DNA from: Clostridia bacterium
GTDB taxonomy: Bacteria > Bacillota_A > Clostridia > Oscillospirales > Acutalibacteraceae
Length of the DNA stretch: 11,919 nucleotides
Reading direction: 5' to 3'
Assembly (NCBI GenBank): GCA_017549665.1
Contig: JAFYUD010000163.1
Span: 1-11,919, forward strand
The notes beneath the pieces are model-generated. The model saw only the letters and a program-made list of their open reading frames with translations, made no database searches and had not been told where the DNA came from. Made by a program: the position numbers and the translations under genes. Position 1 is the first letter of the stretch, and every line of letters starts with the position of its first letter. Positions 5,701-11,919 of this stretch are shown piece after piece.

Positions 5701-8060
5701 GAAAAGAACCCATCTCACTTCCTCCAATCATGGACTACAAGCTTCAGGGATGCGGTACTGAAACAATAATCAAATCTGCGAGAAATCTCAGTGATTTCTC
5801 AATGACAAACAAAGCAGGTCAGCCAGTTACATGGAAGAGCGGTGATAGACCCTACCTTGTAATGAAAACAACTGATCAGAACGGTACAGAGCATCCTACT
5901 TACGGTCTTGTGTTCCTGTTCCTTCTCCGCTATGCACTTTCAGCTATCGGTTACAGTGAATATTCAGGCGGTCAGTTTACAAGCAAGTACACACTTCTTG
6001 ATGCTTTCGGTCTTGATCCCGAGCTTATGAATGGTGAGCTTATCAGCGGTCTTGGTCTTACACTTGGTGAAATCATCAACCATGTACGCCTTAATCCTGA
6101 TGAAATCATTGCAGCACTCTTCGAGCTTCTTATCGGCGGTGAACAGGGTTCACTTTACAGAGTTGTTGACGGCGTAGTTAAAAAAGGTCTTGATTACTCT
6201 TATGCACCTGAAGCAGTTCAGCTTTACGCAGATGCAATTCTTGAGGCTGCTGAAGAACACGACGACTACCAGTACGGTACTGCAGTTCTTTATAATGAAT
6301 ACTGGACAGAAGAAGATGGTCAGTATTTTGTTGACAATCTTGATGATATTGCAGAAAATGTTCTTGCAATGCTCAAGCTTGATGACATGGATTCTCTCTC
6401 AGGTCTTATTGAAGGTCTTCTTACAGATTATGTCTTCAATAATGACATGGTTACAATGATTGTCAGCCTTGTTTACTCACTTCTCGGCAGTCTTGAGTTT
6501 GACCTTGGTTCAATCCTTGATGCTGTTCTCGGCGTAGATTATTCAAAGACAGCTCTTCTTGAGTCAATTGACTATATGTTTGAAGGTTTACATCCTGAAA
6601 TGTATACTCAGCTTCAGACTCAGATCAATAAGGGCGATAATGCTTATACTGATTACACATTCAATAAGGCAACTGTAGACAGAGAAACCGGTGAAATCAT
6701 TCCCGGTGAATCATATGACTGGGGCTTCAATAATCCTGAAATCACAAAGAAGTTCTCTAACTCAGAAATCTTCCTCAGAGCGCTTTCAGCTGCATTCGGT
6801 CCCTTCTCAGTTCTTGTTGAATTCATCTTCATGGGTGAAGATATCAATGTTCTTGATATTGTTCATATTCCCATGTATGAAATTTACCACTACGCATGGA
6901 TTCCTCTTATGGAGGCTCTCGGTGCAACAGAAGGTCTTGTTTCATTCGAGAAATATTACACAGACGTATTTGCAAATAAGGACGGCGATGTCGCAGGCGG
7001 TACACGAGCATTCTACTGGCTTCTCAAGCCCATCGTTGAATTTGCTGATACTGTTGTTGCTTCTCCCATCGAGACAGTACTTAATCTTATCCCCAACCTG
7101 ATCTTTGTTCTTTCAATAGGTGGTCTTAACGGTATTGTCAATAACATTGCTCATTTCGCATATGTACTTCTTGATATGCTTGAGCCTATTGTTGACGTAT
7201 ATCCCGTTGTCAATAATCTTCTTTCAAACCTTGAAGTCGGAGGATTTGCACTTAACCTTTCACTTCCTCTTGACGTTGACCTTAATCAGCTTGTAAATGA
7301 GCTTCTTGACGGTCTTCTCGGATCACTTCTCAGCTTTGATATCGAAAATGACAATGTGGTACTCGGTACACAGCTCGTTGAGAAGGAGGTTGACGTTCCC
7401 GTTGTTGACGCAAACGGCAATCAGCTTTATGACAAAGCAACAGGTCTTCCCCTTACAACAAAGGAAATGCAGATGGTGGAAGAAGATATCTGTGCAGTAG
7501 GTACTCTCAATATCACACTTCCGTACCTTGATCTTACAACACTTTGCTCAGGTACAATCACAGAGCGTACTTCAGTTGCAGGTTACCGTTATGTATATCT
7601 GAACTCTTCAGGTGGTGCAGACTTCTTTACACTTGTTCTCAGACTTGTAACAGATACTCTGTTCTATCAGGACAACTGGGAAAATATCTGTAACTTCCTT
7701 ATCGGTTTCTGTGATCTTGATGATGAAGATGATAATGATGCACTTCTGATGGAAATCTTTATGCTCATTCATTCAAAGGCTCAGGAAGTAAGAATGAATG
7801 ACATTCTTATGAAGCTTATTCTTACTATCTATCAGGTTCTTGTTCCTCTTGCTGATAACCTCGGCGGCAGATTCAAGAAGGTAGATTTCAGCGTAACTGA
7901 AATGTTCTCAGATATGGATAATATCGGTTACTATGCTGACGCACTTATGGATGCAAGTGATGAAAAGAATGAGACTCTCAGTGGATTTGCTAAGATTATC
8001 CAGCTTATCAAGGATTTCTTTGCAATGATCAGCGAGTTCTTCAACAAGCTCTTCAGCTAA
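2733..8060 (+). CDS. Giant secreted protein of unknown function with internal duplication
   Basis: I do not recognise this 1775-residue protein. It begins with a Sec signal peptide (basic MKLMKK, a hydrophobic stretch, probable cleavage after VGHA near residue 30), so it is exported. Residues 31 to about 330 are acidic and tyrosine/threonine-rich and look beta-rich. The rest alternates hydrophobic helical blocks with charged linkers. A block at about 487-775 recurs in diverged form at about 1234-1458 (shared landmarks FLLALDAALAP / FLRALSAAFGP and DPIQTVMTLVPNL / SPIETVLNLIPNL). A short helix motif appears a third time near 1690-1700. Very acidic linkers such as DLDDEDDND occur near the C-terminus. 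The last roughly 22 residues form an amphipathic helix ending FFNKLFS. I see no dockerin, LPxTG, SLH, LysM or catalytic motif. AGGAG (2720-2724) eight bases before the ATG fixes the start. It has its own promoter and terminator. Confidence 0.9.
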   Translation: MKLMKKTLCIFMSVLMMFSALSVGLVGHAADDALAGSYRALAYAFFNYTRDTAYGSNDFIITKDEAGIPSLTILGDLSKYDTSTHADGYEYAADDGTPIRSVAYDHKVTAKDDSSYTIRNATNTFLGIVDKIISYEYGVGNYTVPMIIDAVSNELMYTKADDGEYLFLDGYTYYTDIQGNIVARSEEKTYTVEDDGDIVYDAVMTEDPDEEATELQQKIEAGVYTAKTLLEICDVETVIGYMCGNCTSVNSGNWFHNFEFTVYTDVETVLIHEGQNLKNAALTTYETTVTWTNDRQFDDSGLKAQYYNLGYTKTETSDSTTIRRDLKNLEKTLDNYFAKYLAGGLLENATNATLINSYYPEVSSGLTVFNSISDNAKIAVFGQKATAYMSLVTLLTPMLGTSSGIDNYAPTHTYSKYTDKNGNNIEFRVTTDKVASFVSAIDALLGNPAITKVLGMFLDLSQFGIDLEANNNATPKEAIEMGVANMLFTDDIVNMLIELIYPMIANLIGELLTDAFINNMLEGVWNGLDNLVGSLADNGSSWLCLIMGVLAQELHVTLTPAGMAWIWNMYGYTTDTQYNFCDMKGMHDMLKAAKGGKNNDGADHSTGDYYALPCMYSEYYLDHWKDVKWDQMVWNINGSRDRFLLALDAALAPLAPLLAVLLGDAETGKMDVTSVLLINLYLILNDGDNFHLYNDILVPVLETLGITMDDEGLLSATQFESYASRLEPDAGTTAADISNFLNKGILNPLLNWVFDEVLEDPIQTVMTLVPNLSHLLTSGAVFSILEGIKIPLKIDVGGALPIEIMTLDLDTFGLSTSDLAFLDSLQGVLTLIGLDVDTGEPIVGYYDANDSRGMVYAPGDEGYDPDKHTEATASAYISAFGDKNLNYTSNEFKTEIFAVDENGEYTEYAVKGVVGYYNSETQKIVDSIGARPELYTELFEYYAYSVSEEYYDPDLDQIVNKTTTYKVRTLAEVPAEYKEDCEKVLTYETRKEPISLPPIMDYKLQGCGTETIIKSARNLSDFSMTNKAGQPVTWKSGDRPYLVMKTTDQNGTEHPTYGLVFLFLLRYALSAIGYSEYSGGQFTSKYTLLDAFGLDPELMNGELISGLGLTLGEIINHVRLNPDEIIAALFELLIGGEQGSLYRVVDGVVKKGLDYSYAPEAVQLYADAILEAAEEHDDYQYGTAVLYNEYWTEEDGQYFVDNLDDIAENVLAMLKLDDMDSLSGLIEGLLTDYVFNNDMVTMIVSLVYSLLGSLEFDLGSILDAVLGVDYSKTALLESIDYMFEGLHPEMYTQLQTQINKGDNAYTDYTFNKATVDRETGEIIPGESYDWGFNNPEITKKFSNSEIFLRALSAAFGPFSVLVEFIFMGEDINVLDIVHIPMYEIYHYAWIPLMEALGATEGLVSFEKYYTDVFANKDGDVAGGTRAFYWLLKPIVEFADTVVASPIETVLNLIPNLIFVLSIGGLNGIVNNIAHFAYVLLDMLEPIVDVYPVVNNLLSNLEVGGFALNLSLPLDVDLNQLVNELLDGLLGSLLSFDIENDNVVLGTQLVEKEVDVPVVDANGNQLYDKATGLPLTTKEMQMVEEDICAVGTLNITLPYLDLTTLCSGTITERTSVAGYRYVYLNSSGGADFFTLVLRLVTDTLFYQDNWENICNFLIGFCDLDDEDDNDALLMEIFMLIHSKAQEVRMNDILMKLILTIYQVLVPLADNLGGRFKKVDFSVTEMFSDMDNIGYYADALMDASDEKNETLSGFAKIIQLIKDFFAMISEFFNKLFS
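4191..5057 (+). repeat. Internal protein repeat, copy A (residues 487-775)
   Basis: This coding segment holds, in order, TDDIVNMLIELIYPMI (489 on), FLLALDAALAPLAPLLAVL (643 on), a segment ending LVPVLETLG, and DPIQTVMTLVPNL (760 on). The same order of landmarks returns in copy B. The offset between copies shrinks from 747 to 704 to 684 residues, so linkers were lost or gained since duplication. The similarity is visible by eye at protein level only. Confidence 0.7.
6432..7106 (+). repeat. Internal protein repeat, copy B (residues 1234-1458)
   Basis: The counterpart landmarks are NNDMVTMIVSLVYSLL (1236 on), FLRALSAAFGPFSVLVEFI (1347 on), a segment ending WIPLMEALG, and SPIETVLNLIPNL (1444 on). 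Identity is low but the order, hydrophobic pattern and Pro/Asn positions agree with copy A, which supports an old tandem or domain duplication. Confidence 0.7.
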
Positions 8061-8072
8061 AAACAAATAATT

Positions 8073-8100
8073 AAAGGGTGTCTCCACGGCACCCTTTTTT
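8073..8100 (+). terminator. Rho-independent terminator after the giant gene
   Basis: AAAGGGTG (8073-8080) pairs with CACCCTTT (8090-8097) across a 9-base loop and is followed by Ts to 8100. It lies 12 bases past the stop codon and separates the giant gene from the peptidase gene. Confidence 0.88.
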
Positions 8101-8121
8101 ATTATTATAAATATTTGGTTG

Positions 8122-8150
8122 TTGACTTTTTTTCTTAAATCCATTATTAT
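8122..8150 (+). promoter_or_regulatory. Promoter of the dockerin-bearing peptidase gene
   Basis: TTGACT (8122-8127), 17 bp and TATTAT (8145-8150) form a strong sigma-A match directly after the preceding terminator. The start would be near 8157, giving a leader of about 28 bases that carries the GGAGG ribosome site. The palindrome seen at the giant gene's promoter is absent here. Confidence 0.72.
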
Positions 8151-8184
8151 AAAAGTGTAATATTATGTATTTCGGAGGCATATT

Positions 8185-10704
8185 ATGTCTGAATTCGGCA
8201 AAAAAACATTATCATATATTCTGGCAATTTTATTGGTTTTTGCACCTGTATTTTCTTCTACGGGCGTAGTAAGCTATGCAGCTGAATTCAATGATCTGAA
8301 TGCATCCGAAGTGTTCCTTAAACAGCAGACTTCCGTTACATGCACACTTTCTTCTGCGGCTATGATGTTCAGAAGAACAGCTATCTGTGCCGGTTACGAT
8401 AAATGGAAGGATATCACTGAAGAAAACATCCGTTATAAAGGCTGGATTGACGGTGTCGGTCTCAGATGGAATTTTACAAGCTACGGAATGACAATAAATC
8501 ACGGGTATTTTACAAAAGAGACCGAAGAGATAAAGGCAGAGGTCATTTCTCTTCTTAAAAAGTATCCGCAGGGTTATGTAATATATAATGGCGGAAGCCA
8601 AGGACAGAATCATGCTGTTTTTCTCTGCGACTATGATGAGAAGAATGATATTTTTTATGTAGCAGACCCTGCAAACAACGCACCTGCAGGCAGAATCAAG
8701 CTTTCTGAGTCTACTATTGTCGGCGAAACTCAGGATGAACAGATTAAGAATCTTACTGCGTATTGGTATATCAGTGATCCTTCAGTTGAATATTCAAAGG
8801 GTAAATATACAGCAGATCCGGATTCAATTGAACCCGAACAGAATGTTAGTCAGCAGTATGATCCTACTGAAGATGTAAATTCTTTTGATACAACAAGAAC
8901 AAAAGTAATGGATTACTTTGTTGTTTCTGAAAATTCAGCATCAGGCACATCGCTGAGATATTATCCCAGCGGAAACAGTGTTGCGTCAGATACTGTTGAA
9001 GAGGGTACAATTCTTTTCCTTACTTATAAAGGTCAGAATAAATCAGGCGCATGGTGGTACAGAACAATAAGCGGTACTTATATTTTCAGCTCTAATATCA
9101 CGCCTTTTGATGAGTATTCAAAAGAAGTCAAGGAATTCAATAATACCAAATCTGCCCTTAAGGGGACTTATGCCGTATCAAATTCTGACAGATCTCAGCC
9201 TGTTGCTTTGAGAATTGAACCGTCAGAAGGAAACAATGTAGTTGCATATCTTGATGAGGGACATCTTCTTTACGTCGTTGAATCAGGAACAAATTCAGCA
9301 GGAGCAAAATGGTATAAAACTGAAGAAGGTTATTATATCAAAGCTGCTGAAACAACATATGTTTCAAAGGATAAGGATAAAAATGCAGGCTTCTCCGGCA
9401 CTGCGATTGTTATCAATGGTGCATATGAAAGTAAGCCTGTGAAAGATATTATAGTAGAACCAAATACGGGCGCAATGTATTATCAGATTGTTGTTTCATC
9501 TACACTGAAAGTCCGACTTGCTCCTGTCAGCGGTCAGATTATAGGCTATCTTGTCAATGGTGAAATTGTTAAGATAATTGAAGTCAAAAACGGTTGGGGC
9601 AAGATGATTTATGATGGGGTTGAAGCATGGATTTCTCTTGATTATGCAGAATCTGTTGATATAAATCAGTTCCCCGTTGAAGTAAAGTCTGTCAAGCTCA
9701 GTGCTCATAAAATCCGAAATGGTGAAACAATCGGATGTACAGTAACAGTTGCTGATGACAGAAAATATGACTATAAATTCAGTCTTTATAATGTTGACGG
9801 TAAGCTTCTTACATCATTCAATCACAGCGGTAATTCAAATTATTTTGAAACTTCTATCGGCGGCACGGGATACTATTATTTCCGTGTTGATATTACCGAT
9901 TCATTAGGTCGTTCTGCTTACGGCTTCAGCAGTAACTTTGCAGTATATGACCCGCTTACCCTTGATTCCGTAACATGTAATACTCAGGGTGTTTCTTTTA
10001 CAGGAGATATGATTGTATGGAAAGCAGCCGCAAGTGAGGTTTCTGACACATCAGTGTTTAATTATGCTCTTTATCGTGACGGAGTATTGCTCGATGAAAT
10101 CAGTTCTGAAAGTGATGAATTTTTCCTCGAACCTGATGTGCCGGGAAGCTATGTGCTTGAAGTCTATATGTCTGATGAATTTTCTGAGACACAGAAAATC
10201 GTAACTGACGCTATAACTGTATACGAAAAGCTTATAATTGAAAGTATTAATCTTAATTCAAAAACTGCTATAACAGGCAGTGAAATTGTCTGCAGTGTGG
10301 ATGTTGCAGGCGGTACAGGTAATTATTTGTATTCATTTGCTGTTTTCAATGACGGAAAGCTTATTTCGAACGGTGGCTTTACAAAGGAAAATGAAATAAG
10401 AATTCAGTTCGATGAAGAAGGCACATATAAATTTTTCTGTACCGTTGTGGATTCGGCAAATCTCATTGTTTCTGAATTTTCTGAAGATGTGAACATCGTT
10501 GATCTTATAAAGGGTGATGTTGATGTTGACGGAAAAATCACAGCAAAGGATGCACGACTTGCTCTGAGACATTCAGCTCAGCTTGATACCCTTGATGAAA
10601 AGGGCTTTGCGGCTGCTGATGTCAATAATGACAGTAAAGTCAATGCAAGTGATGCAGGAGCTATAATCCGTTTCTCAGCAAAAATTATAGACAGCTTTGA
10701 CTGA
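8185..10704 (+). CDS. Secreted C39/papain-like cysteine peptidase with SH3-like and Ig-like repeats and C-terminal dockerin
   Basis: The 839-residue protein has a signal peptide (cleavage near VSYA, residue 32). Its peptidase-like domain spans about 40-200, with oxyanion Q47/Q48, nucleophile C53 in TCTLSSAAMMFRR, H143 in QNHAVFLCDYD and D161 in ADPAN. This Q-C-H-D layout fits the C39-like papain fold. Three SH3-like segments follow (about 241-308, 326-393, 431-490), each with the VRLxP-like or LRxxPS core seen in bacterial SH3 domains. Three Ig-like repeats begin at about 499, 591 and 683, a regular 92-residue period. Residues 776-835 are a dockerin with two calcium loops, D778-V-D780-V-D782-G...D789 and D812-V-N814-N-D816...D823. 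Dockerins bind cohesins, so the protein probably sits on an extracellular scaffold or the cell surface. C53 is followed by Thr, not the usual Gly. GGAGG at 8174-8178 sets the start. The substrate is unknown. Confidence 0.9.
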   Translation: MSEFGKKTLSYILAILLVFAPVFSSTGVVSYAAEFNDLNASEVFLKQQTSVTCTLSSAAMMFRRTAICAGYDKWKDITEENIRYKGWIDGVGLRWNFTSYGMTINHGYFTKETEEIKAEVISLLKKYPQGYVIYNGGSQGQNHAVFLCDYDEKNDIFYVADPANNAPAGRIKLSESTIVGETQDEQIKNLTAYWYISDPSVEYSKGKYTADPDSIEPEQNVSQQYDPTEDVNSFDTTRTKVMDYFVVSENSASGTSLRYYPSGNSVASDTVEEGTILFLTYKGQNKSGAWWYRTISGTYIFSSNITPFDEYSKEVKEFNNTKSALKGTYAVSNSDRSQPVALRIEPSEGNNVVAYLDEGHLLYVVESGTNSAGAKWYKTEEGYYIKAAETTYVSKDKDKNAGFSGTAIVINGAYESKPVKDIIVEPNTGAMYYQIVVSSTLKVRLAPVSGQIIGYLVNGEIVKIIEVKNGWGKMIYDGVEAWISLDYAESVDINQFPVEVKSVKLSAHKIRNGETIGCTVTVADDRKYDYKFSLYNVDGKLLTSFNHSGNSNYFETSIGGTGYYYFRVDITDSLGRSAYGFSSNFAVYDPLTLDSVTCNTQGVSFTGDMIVWKAAASEVSDTSVFNYALYRDGVLLDEISSESDEFFLEPDVPGSYVLEVYMSDEFSETQKIVTDAITVYEKLIIESINLNSKTAITGSEIVCSVDVAGGTGNYLYSFAVFNDGKLISNGGFTKENEIRIQFDEEGTYKFFCTVVDSANLIVSEFSEDVNIVDLIKGDVDVDGKITAKDARLALRHSAQLDTLDEKGFAAADVNNDSKVNASDAGAIIRFSAKIIDSFD

Positions 10705-10739
10705 TACAGATTTTTAACATTCATTTAATAATTGTAAGA

Positions 10740-10745
10740 TATAAT
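10740..10745 (+). promoter_or_regulatory. Possible -10 element of the CBS-domain gene
   Basis: A perfect TATAAT lies here, but the only -35-like hexamer (TTAACA, 10714-10719) is 20 bp away, so the promoter is uncertain. If used, transcription starts near 10752 with a leader of about 14 bases. No terminator is visible between the peptidase stop codon and this gene, so read-through from the peptidase gene is also possible. Confidence 0.42.
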
Positions 10746-10751
10746 CTCCAT

Positions 10752-10756
10752 AGGAG
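10752..10756 (+). promoter_or_regulatory. Ribosome binding site deciding a GTG start
   Basis: AGGAG directly abuts the ATG at 10757, leaving no spacer, whereas the in-frame GTG at 10766 is nine bases away, the normal distance. The site therefore favours the GTG. Confidence 0.7.
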
Positions 10757-10765
10757 ATGAAAATA

Positions 10766-11185
10766 GTGAATATTGCATTCTTTTTGAAACCAAAGGCTTC
10801 TGTTGCATATCTGTACAGTGATTTTACTGTCAGACAGGCACTGGAAAAAATGCGACATTACGGCTATGCTGCAATTCCTGTTATCAGCCGTGACGGTAAG
10901 TATGTCGGTTCAGTTTCTGAAGGTGATTTTCTGTGGTTTTTCCTTGACCGCTTCAGAAATAATGAAAATGTTGACAGAAAATATATCGATGAAATGCCGT
11001 TAAAGAAGCTGATTCATCAAAATACTTATAATCCTGTAAAAATTACTTCCGGTGTGGAAGAAATTCTGAATGTTTCCATGAATCAGAATTTCGTTCCTGT
11101 AGTTGATGACCTGGGGTCTTTTATAGGTATCATCACAAGAAGTGATGTAATGAAATATCTTACAGACAGTAAAAAACAAAACTAA
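10766..11185 (+). CDS. Small protein with two CBS domains
   Basis: Read from GTG 10766 the protein has 139 residues; from ATG 10757 it would have 142. It consists of a CBS pair and little else. CBS1 spans about 17-60 (DFTVRQALEKM, then YAAIPVISRDGKYVGSVSEGD) and CBS2 about 89-134 (NPVKITSGVEEIL, then FVPVVDDLGSFIGIITRSD). The T124-x-x-D127 motif of CBS2 is the kind that contacts adenosyl ligands. CBS pairs usually sense AMP, ATP or S-adenosylmethionine and control a partner protein; no effector domain is fused here, so it would act alone or in trans. No signal peptide is present, so it is cytoplasmic. It lies 61 bases downstream of the secreted peptidase gene, possibly co-transcribed, and is followed by a bidirectional terminator. 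The target is unknown. Confidence 0.85.
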   Translation: MNIAFFLKPKASVAYLYSDFTVRQALEKMRHYGYAAIPVISRDGKYVGSVSEGDFLWFFLDRFRNNENVDRKYIDEMPLKKLIHQNTYNPVKITSGVEEILNVSMNQNFVPVVDDLGSFIGIITRSDVMKYLTDSKKQN

Positions 11186-11191
11186 AAAAAT

Positions 11192-11222
11192 AAGAGCCGA
11201 ATGAAAAACATTCGGTCTCTTT
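11192..11222. terminator. Bidirectional terminator between CBS gene and cysteine synthase
   Basis: AGAG-CCGAATG pairs with CATTCGG-T-CTCT around an A5 loop, with one bulged T on the right arm. On the plus strand the hairpin runs into TTTTCGTTT. On the minus strand it runs into TTATTTTTTTAG. It therefore serves both convergent genes. Confidence 0.85.
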
Positions 11223-11232
11223 TCGTTTATAA

Positions 11233-11919
11233 TCAATCAAAAAGCGGAGTGGAGAAATATCTTTCCGCAGTGTCGGGAAGAACAGTAACAACTGTTTTTC
11301 CTTTGCCAAGTTTTTTTGCAAGCTTAAGTGCTGCAGCAACGTTTGTACCGCTTGAAATACCGCACATAAGTCCTTCCTCTTTTGCAAGAGCTTTTGCAGT
11401 GCCGATAGCTTCCTCATCAGAAATTATACAGATTGAATCATATATATCAGTATTGAGGATTTTGGGGATAAGTCCGTCTCCGATACCCATCTGAAGGTGA
11501 GTGCCGATATTGCCGCCTGCAAGGATTGCTGCATTCTCAGGCTCAACTGCCCAGATTTCAATTTCAGGATTCTGTGCTTTAAGAACTTCGCCGATACCTG
11601 TAATTGTGCCGCCTGTGCCGATACCTGAACAGAATCCGTGAATAGGACCTGCGGTCTGCTCGAGAATTTCAAGTGCAGTGTGGTGTCTGTGTACCTTAGG
11701 ATTTGCTTCGTTTTCAAACTGCTGAGGTATGTAAACTCTGCTGTCTTCCTTAGCCATCTGAACAGCTGTTTCCACGCATTTTTCAATGCATTCACCGATG
11801 TTGCCGTCGTCGTGCACAAGAATGACTTCAGCACCGTAGTGCTCAACGAGCTTGCGTCTTTCAACGCTTACAGAGTCAGGCATGATAATTTTTGTTCTGT
11901 ATCCTCTGACAGCACCGAC
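11233..11919 (-). CDS. cysK: Cysteine synthase (O-acetylserine sulfhydrylase), 5' end outside window
   Basis: The 229 visible residues are the C-terminal two thirds of a PLP fold-type II beta-replacement enzyme. The frame is open to the right edge, and the bases before the internal ATG at 11883 continue the family sequence (VGAVRGYRTKIIMPDSVS), so that ATG is not the start. Further landmarks are ERRKLVEHYGAE, PQQFENEANPKVH, the PLP-phosphate loop GIGTGGTITG, the GIGDGLIP segment, GISSGTNVAAAL and the C-terminal PDTAERYFSTPLF. The enzyme makes L-cysteine from O-acetylserine and sulfide in the cytoplasm. The PLP lysine and the asparagine loop lie in the missing N-terminal part. CysK is favoured over cystathionine beta-synthase by the visible motifs, but the name depends on the unseen half. 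The gene converges on the CBS gene across a shared terminator. Confidence 0.9.
   Translation of the reverse strand, partial: VGAVRGYRTKIIMPDSVSVERRKLVEHYGAEVILVHDDGNIGECIEKCVETAVQMAKEDSRVYIPQQFENEANPKVHRHHTALEILEQTAGPIHGFCSGIGTGGTITGIGEVLKAQNPEIEIWAVEPENAAILAGGNIGTHLQMGIGDGLIPKILNTDIYDSICIISDEEAIGTAKALAKEEGLMCGISSGTNVAAALKLAKKLGKGKTVVTVLPDTAERYFSTPLFD

Noticed and set aside
4650..7200. Hydrophobic stretches of the giant protein as membrane-spanning helices
   Set aside because: Many contain or adjoin Asp/Glu/Pro and recur at regular places in the repeat blocks, which suits buried helices of a soluble helical fold better than a polytopic membrane protein. This remains a judgement without a topology prediction.
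7985..8060. A dockerin or sortase signal at the end of the giant protein
   Set aside because: No calcium-loop pair and no LPxTG-hydrophobic-basic tail are present; the end is a single amphipathic helix.
11424..11864. 146-codon minus-strand frame overlapping cysteine synthase
   Set aside because: It overlaps the conserved cysK frame on the same strand; the cysteine synthase motifs are in the other frame.
11881..11883. ATG at 11883 as the start of cysteine synthase
   Set aside because: The twelve codons upstream to the window edge continue the family sequence (VGAVRGYRTKII), and a start here would lose the PLP lysine. The gene is truncated by the window, not short.

Overview
The window reads as chromosomal DNA of an AT-rich anaerobic Gram-positive bacterium of the Clostridia, most likely Ruminococcus/Oscillospiraceae. 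The reasons are strong AGGAGG-type ribosome sites, near-consensus sigma-A promoters, short terminator hairpins, clostridial-looking housekeeping proteins, and a C-terminal type I-like dockerin, a hallmark of cellulosome-forming ruminococci. I could run no database search, so the taxonomy is inference.

Left block (1-2463). A Gfo/Idh/MocA-family dehydrogenase (minus, 3' end outside the window) is divergent from a PHP-domain phosphoesterase gene (plus). Back-to-back promoters lie in the 131-bp gap between them. The PHP gene runs tail-to-tail into a small flavodoxin-fold reductase gene (minus) with a 17-bp overlap. Upstream of the reductase is a tRNA-Leu(CAA) gene (minus) with its own promoter and terminator.

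Central block (2464-10704). Two large secreted proteins are encoded in a row on the plus strand, each with its own promoter. The first is a 1775-residue exported protein in which I recognise no known domain. It is built largely from a divergent internal duplication of hydrophobic helical segments and ends in an amphipathic helix. A strong terminator follows. The second is an 839-residue protein with a signal peptide, a C39/papain-like cysteine peptidase domain, three SH3-like segments, three 92-residue Ig-like repeats and a dockerin. It is therefore probably carried on a cohesin scaffold outside the cell. The two proteins are the most interesting part of the window; a functional link between them is suggested only by adjacency and shared export.

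Right block (10705-11919). A small two-CBS-domain protein, probably starting at a GTG, is followed by a bidirectional terminator. The 3' part of a cysteine synthase gene (minus) then runs off the right edge.

There is no IS element, CRISPR array, phage gene or rRNA in the window, and no gene-free stretch longer than 300 bases (the longest is 269, at 2464-2732).
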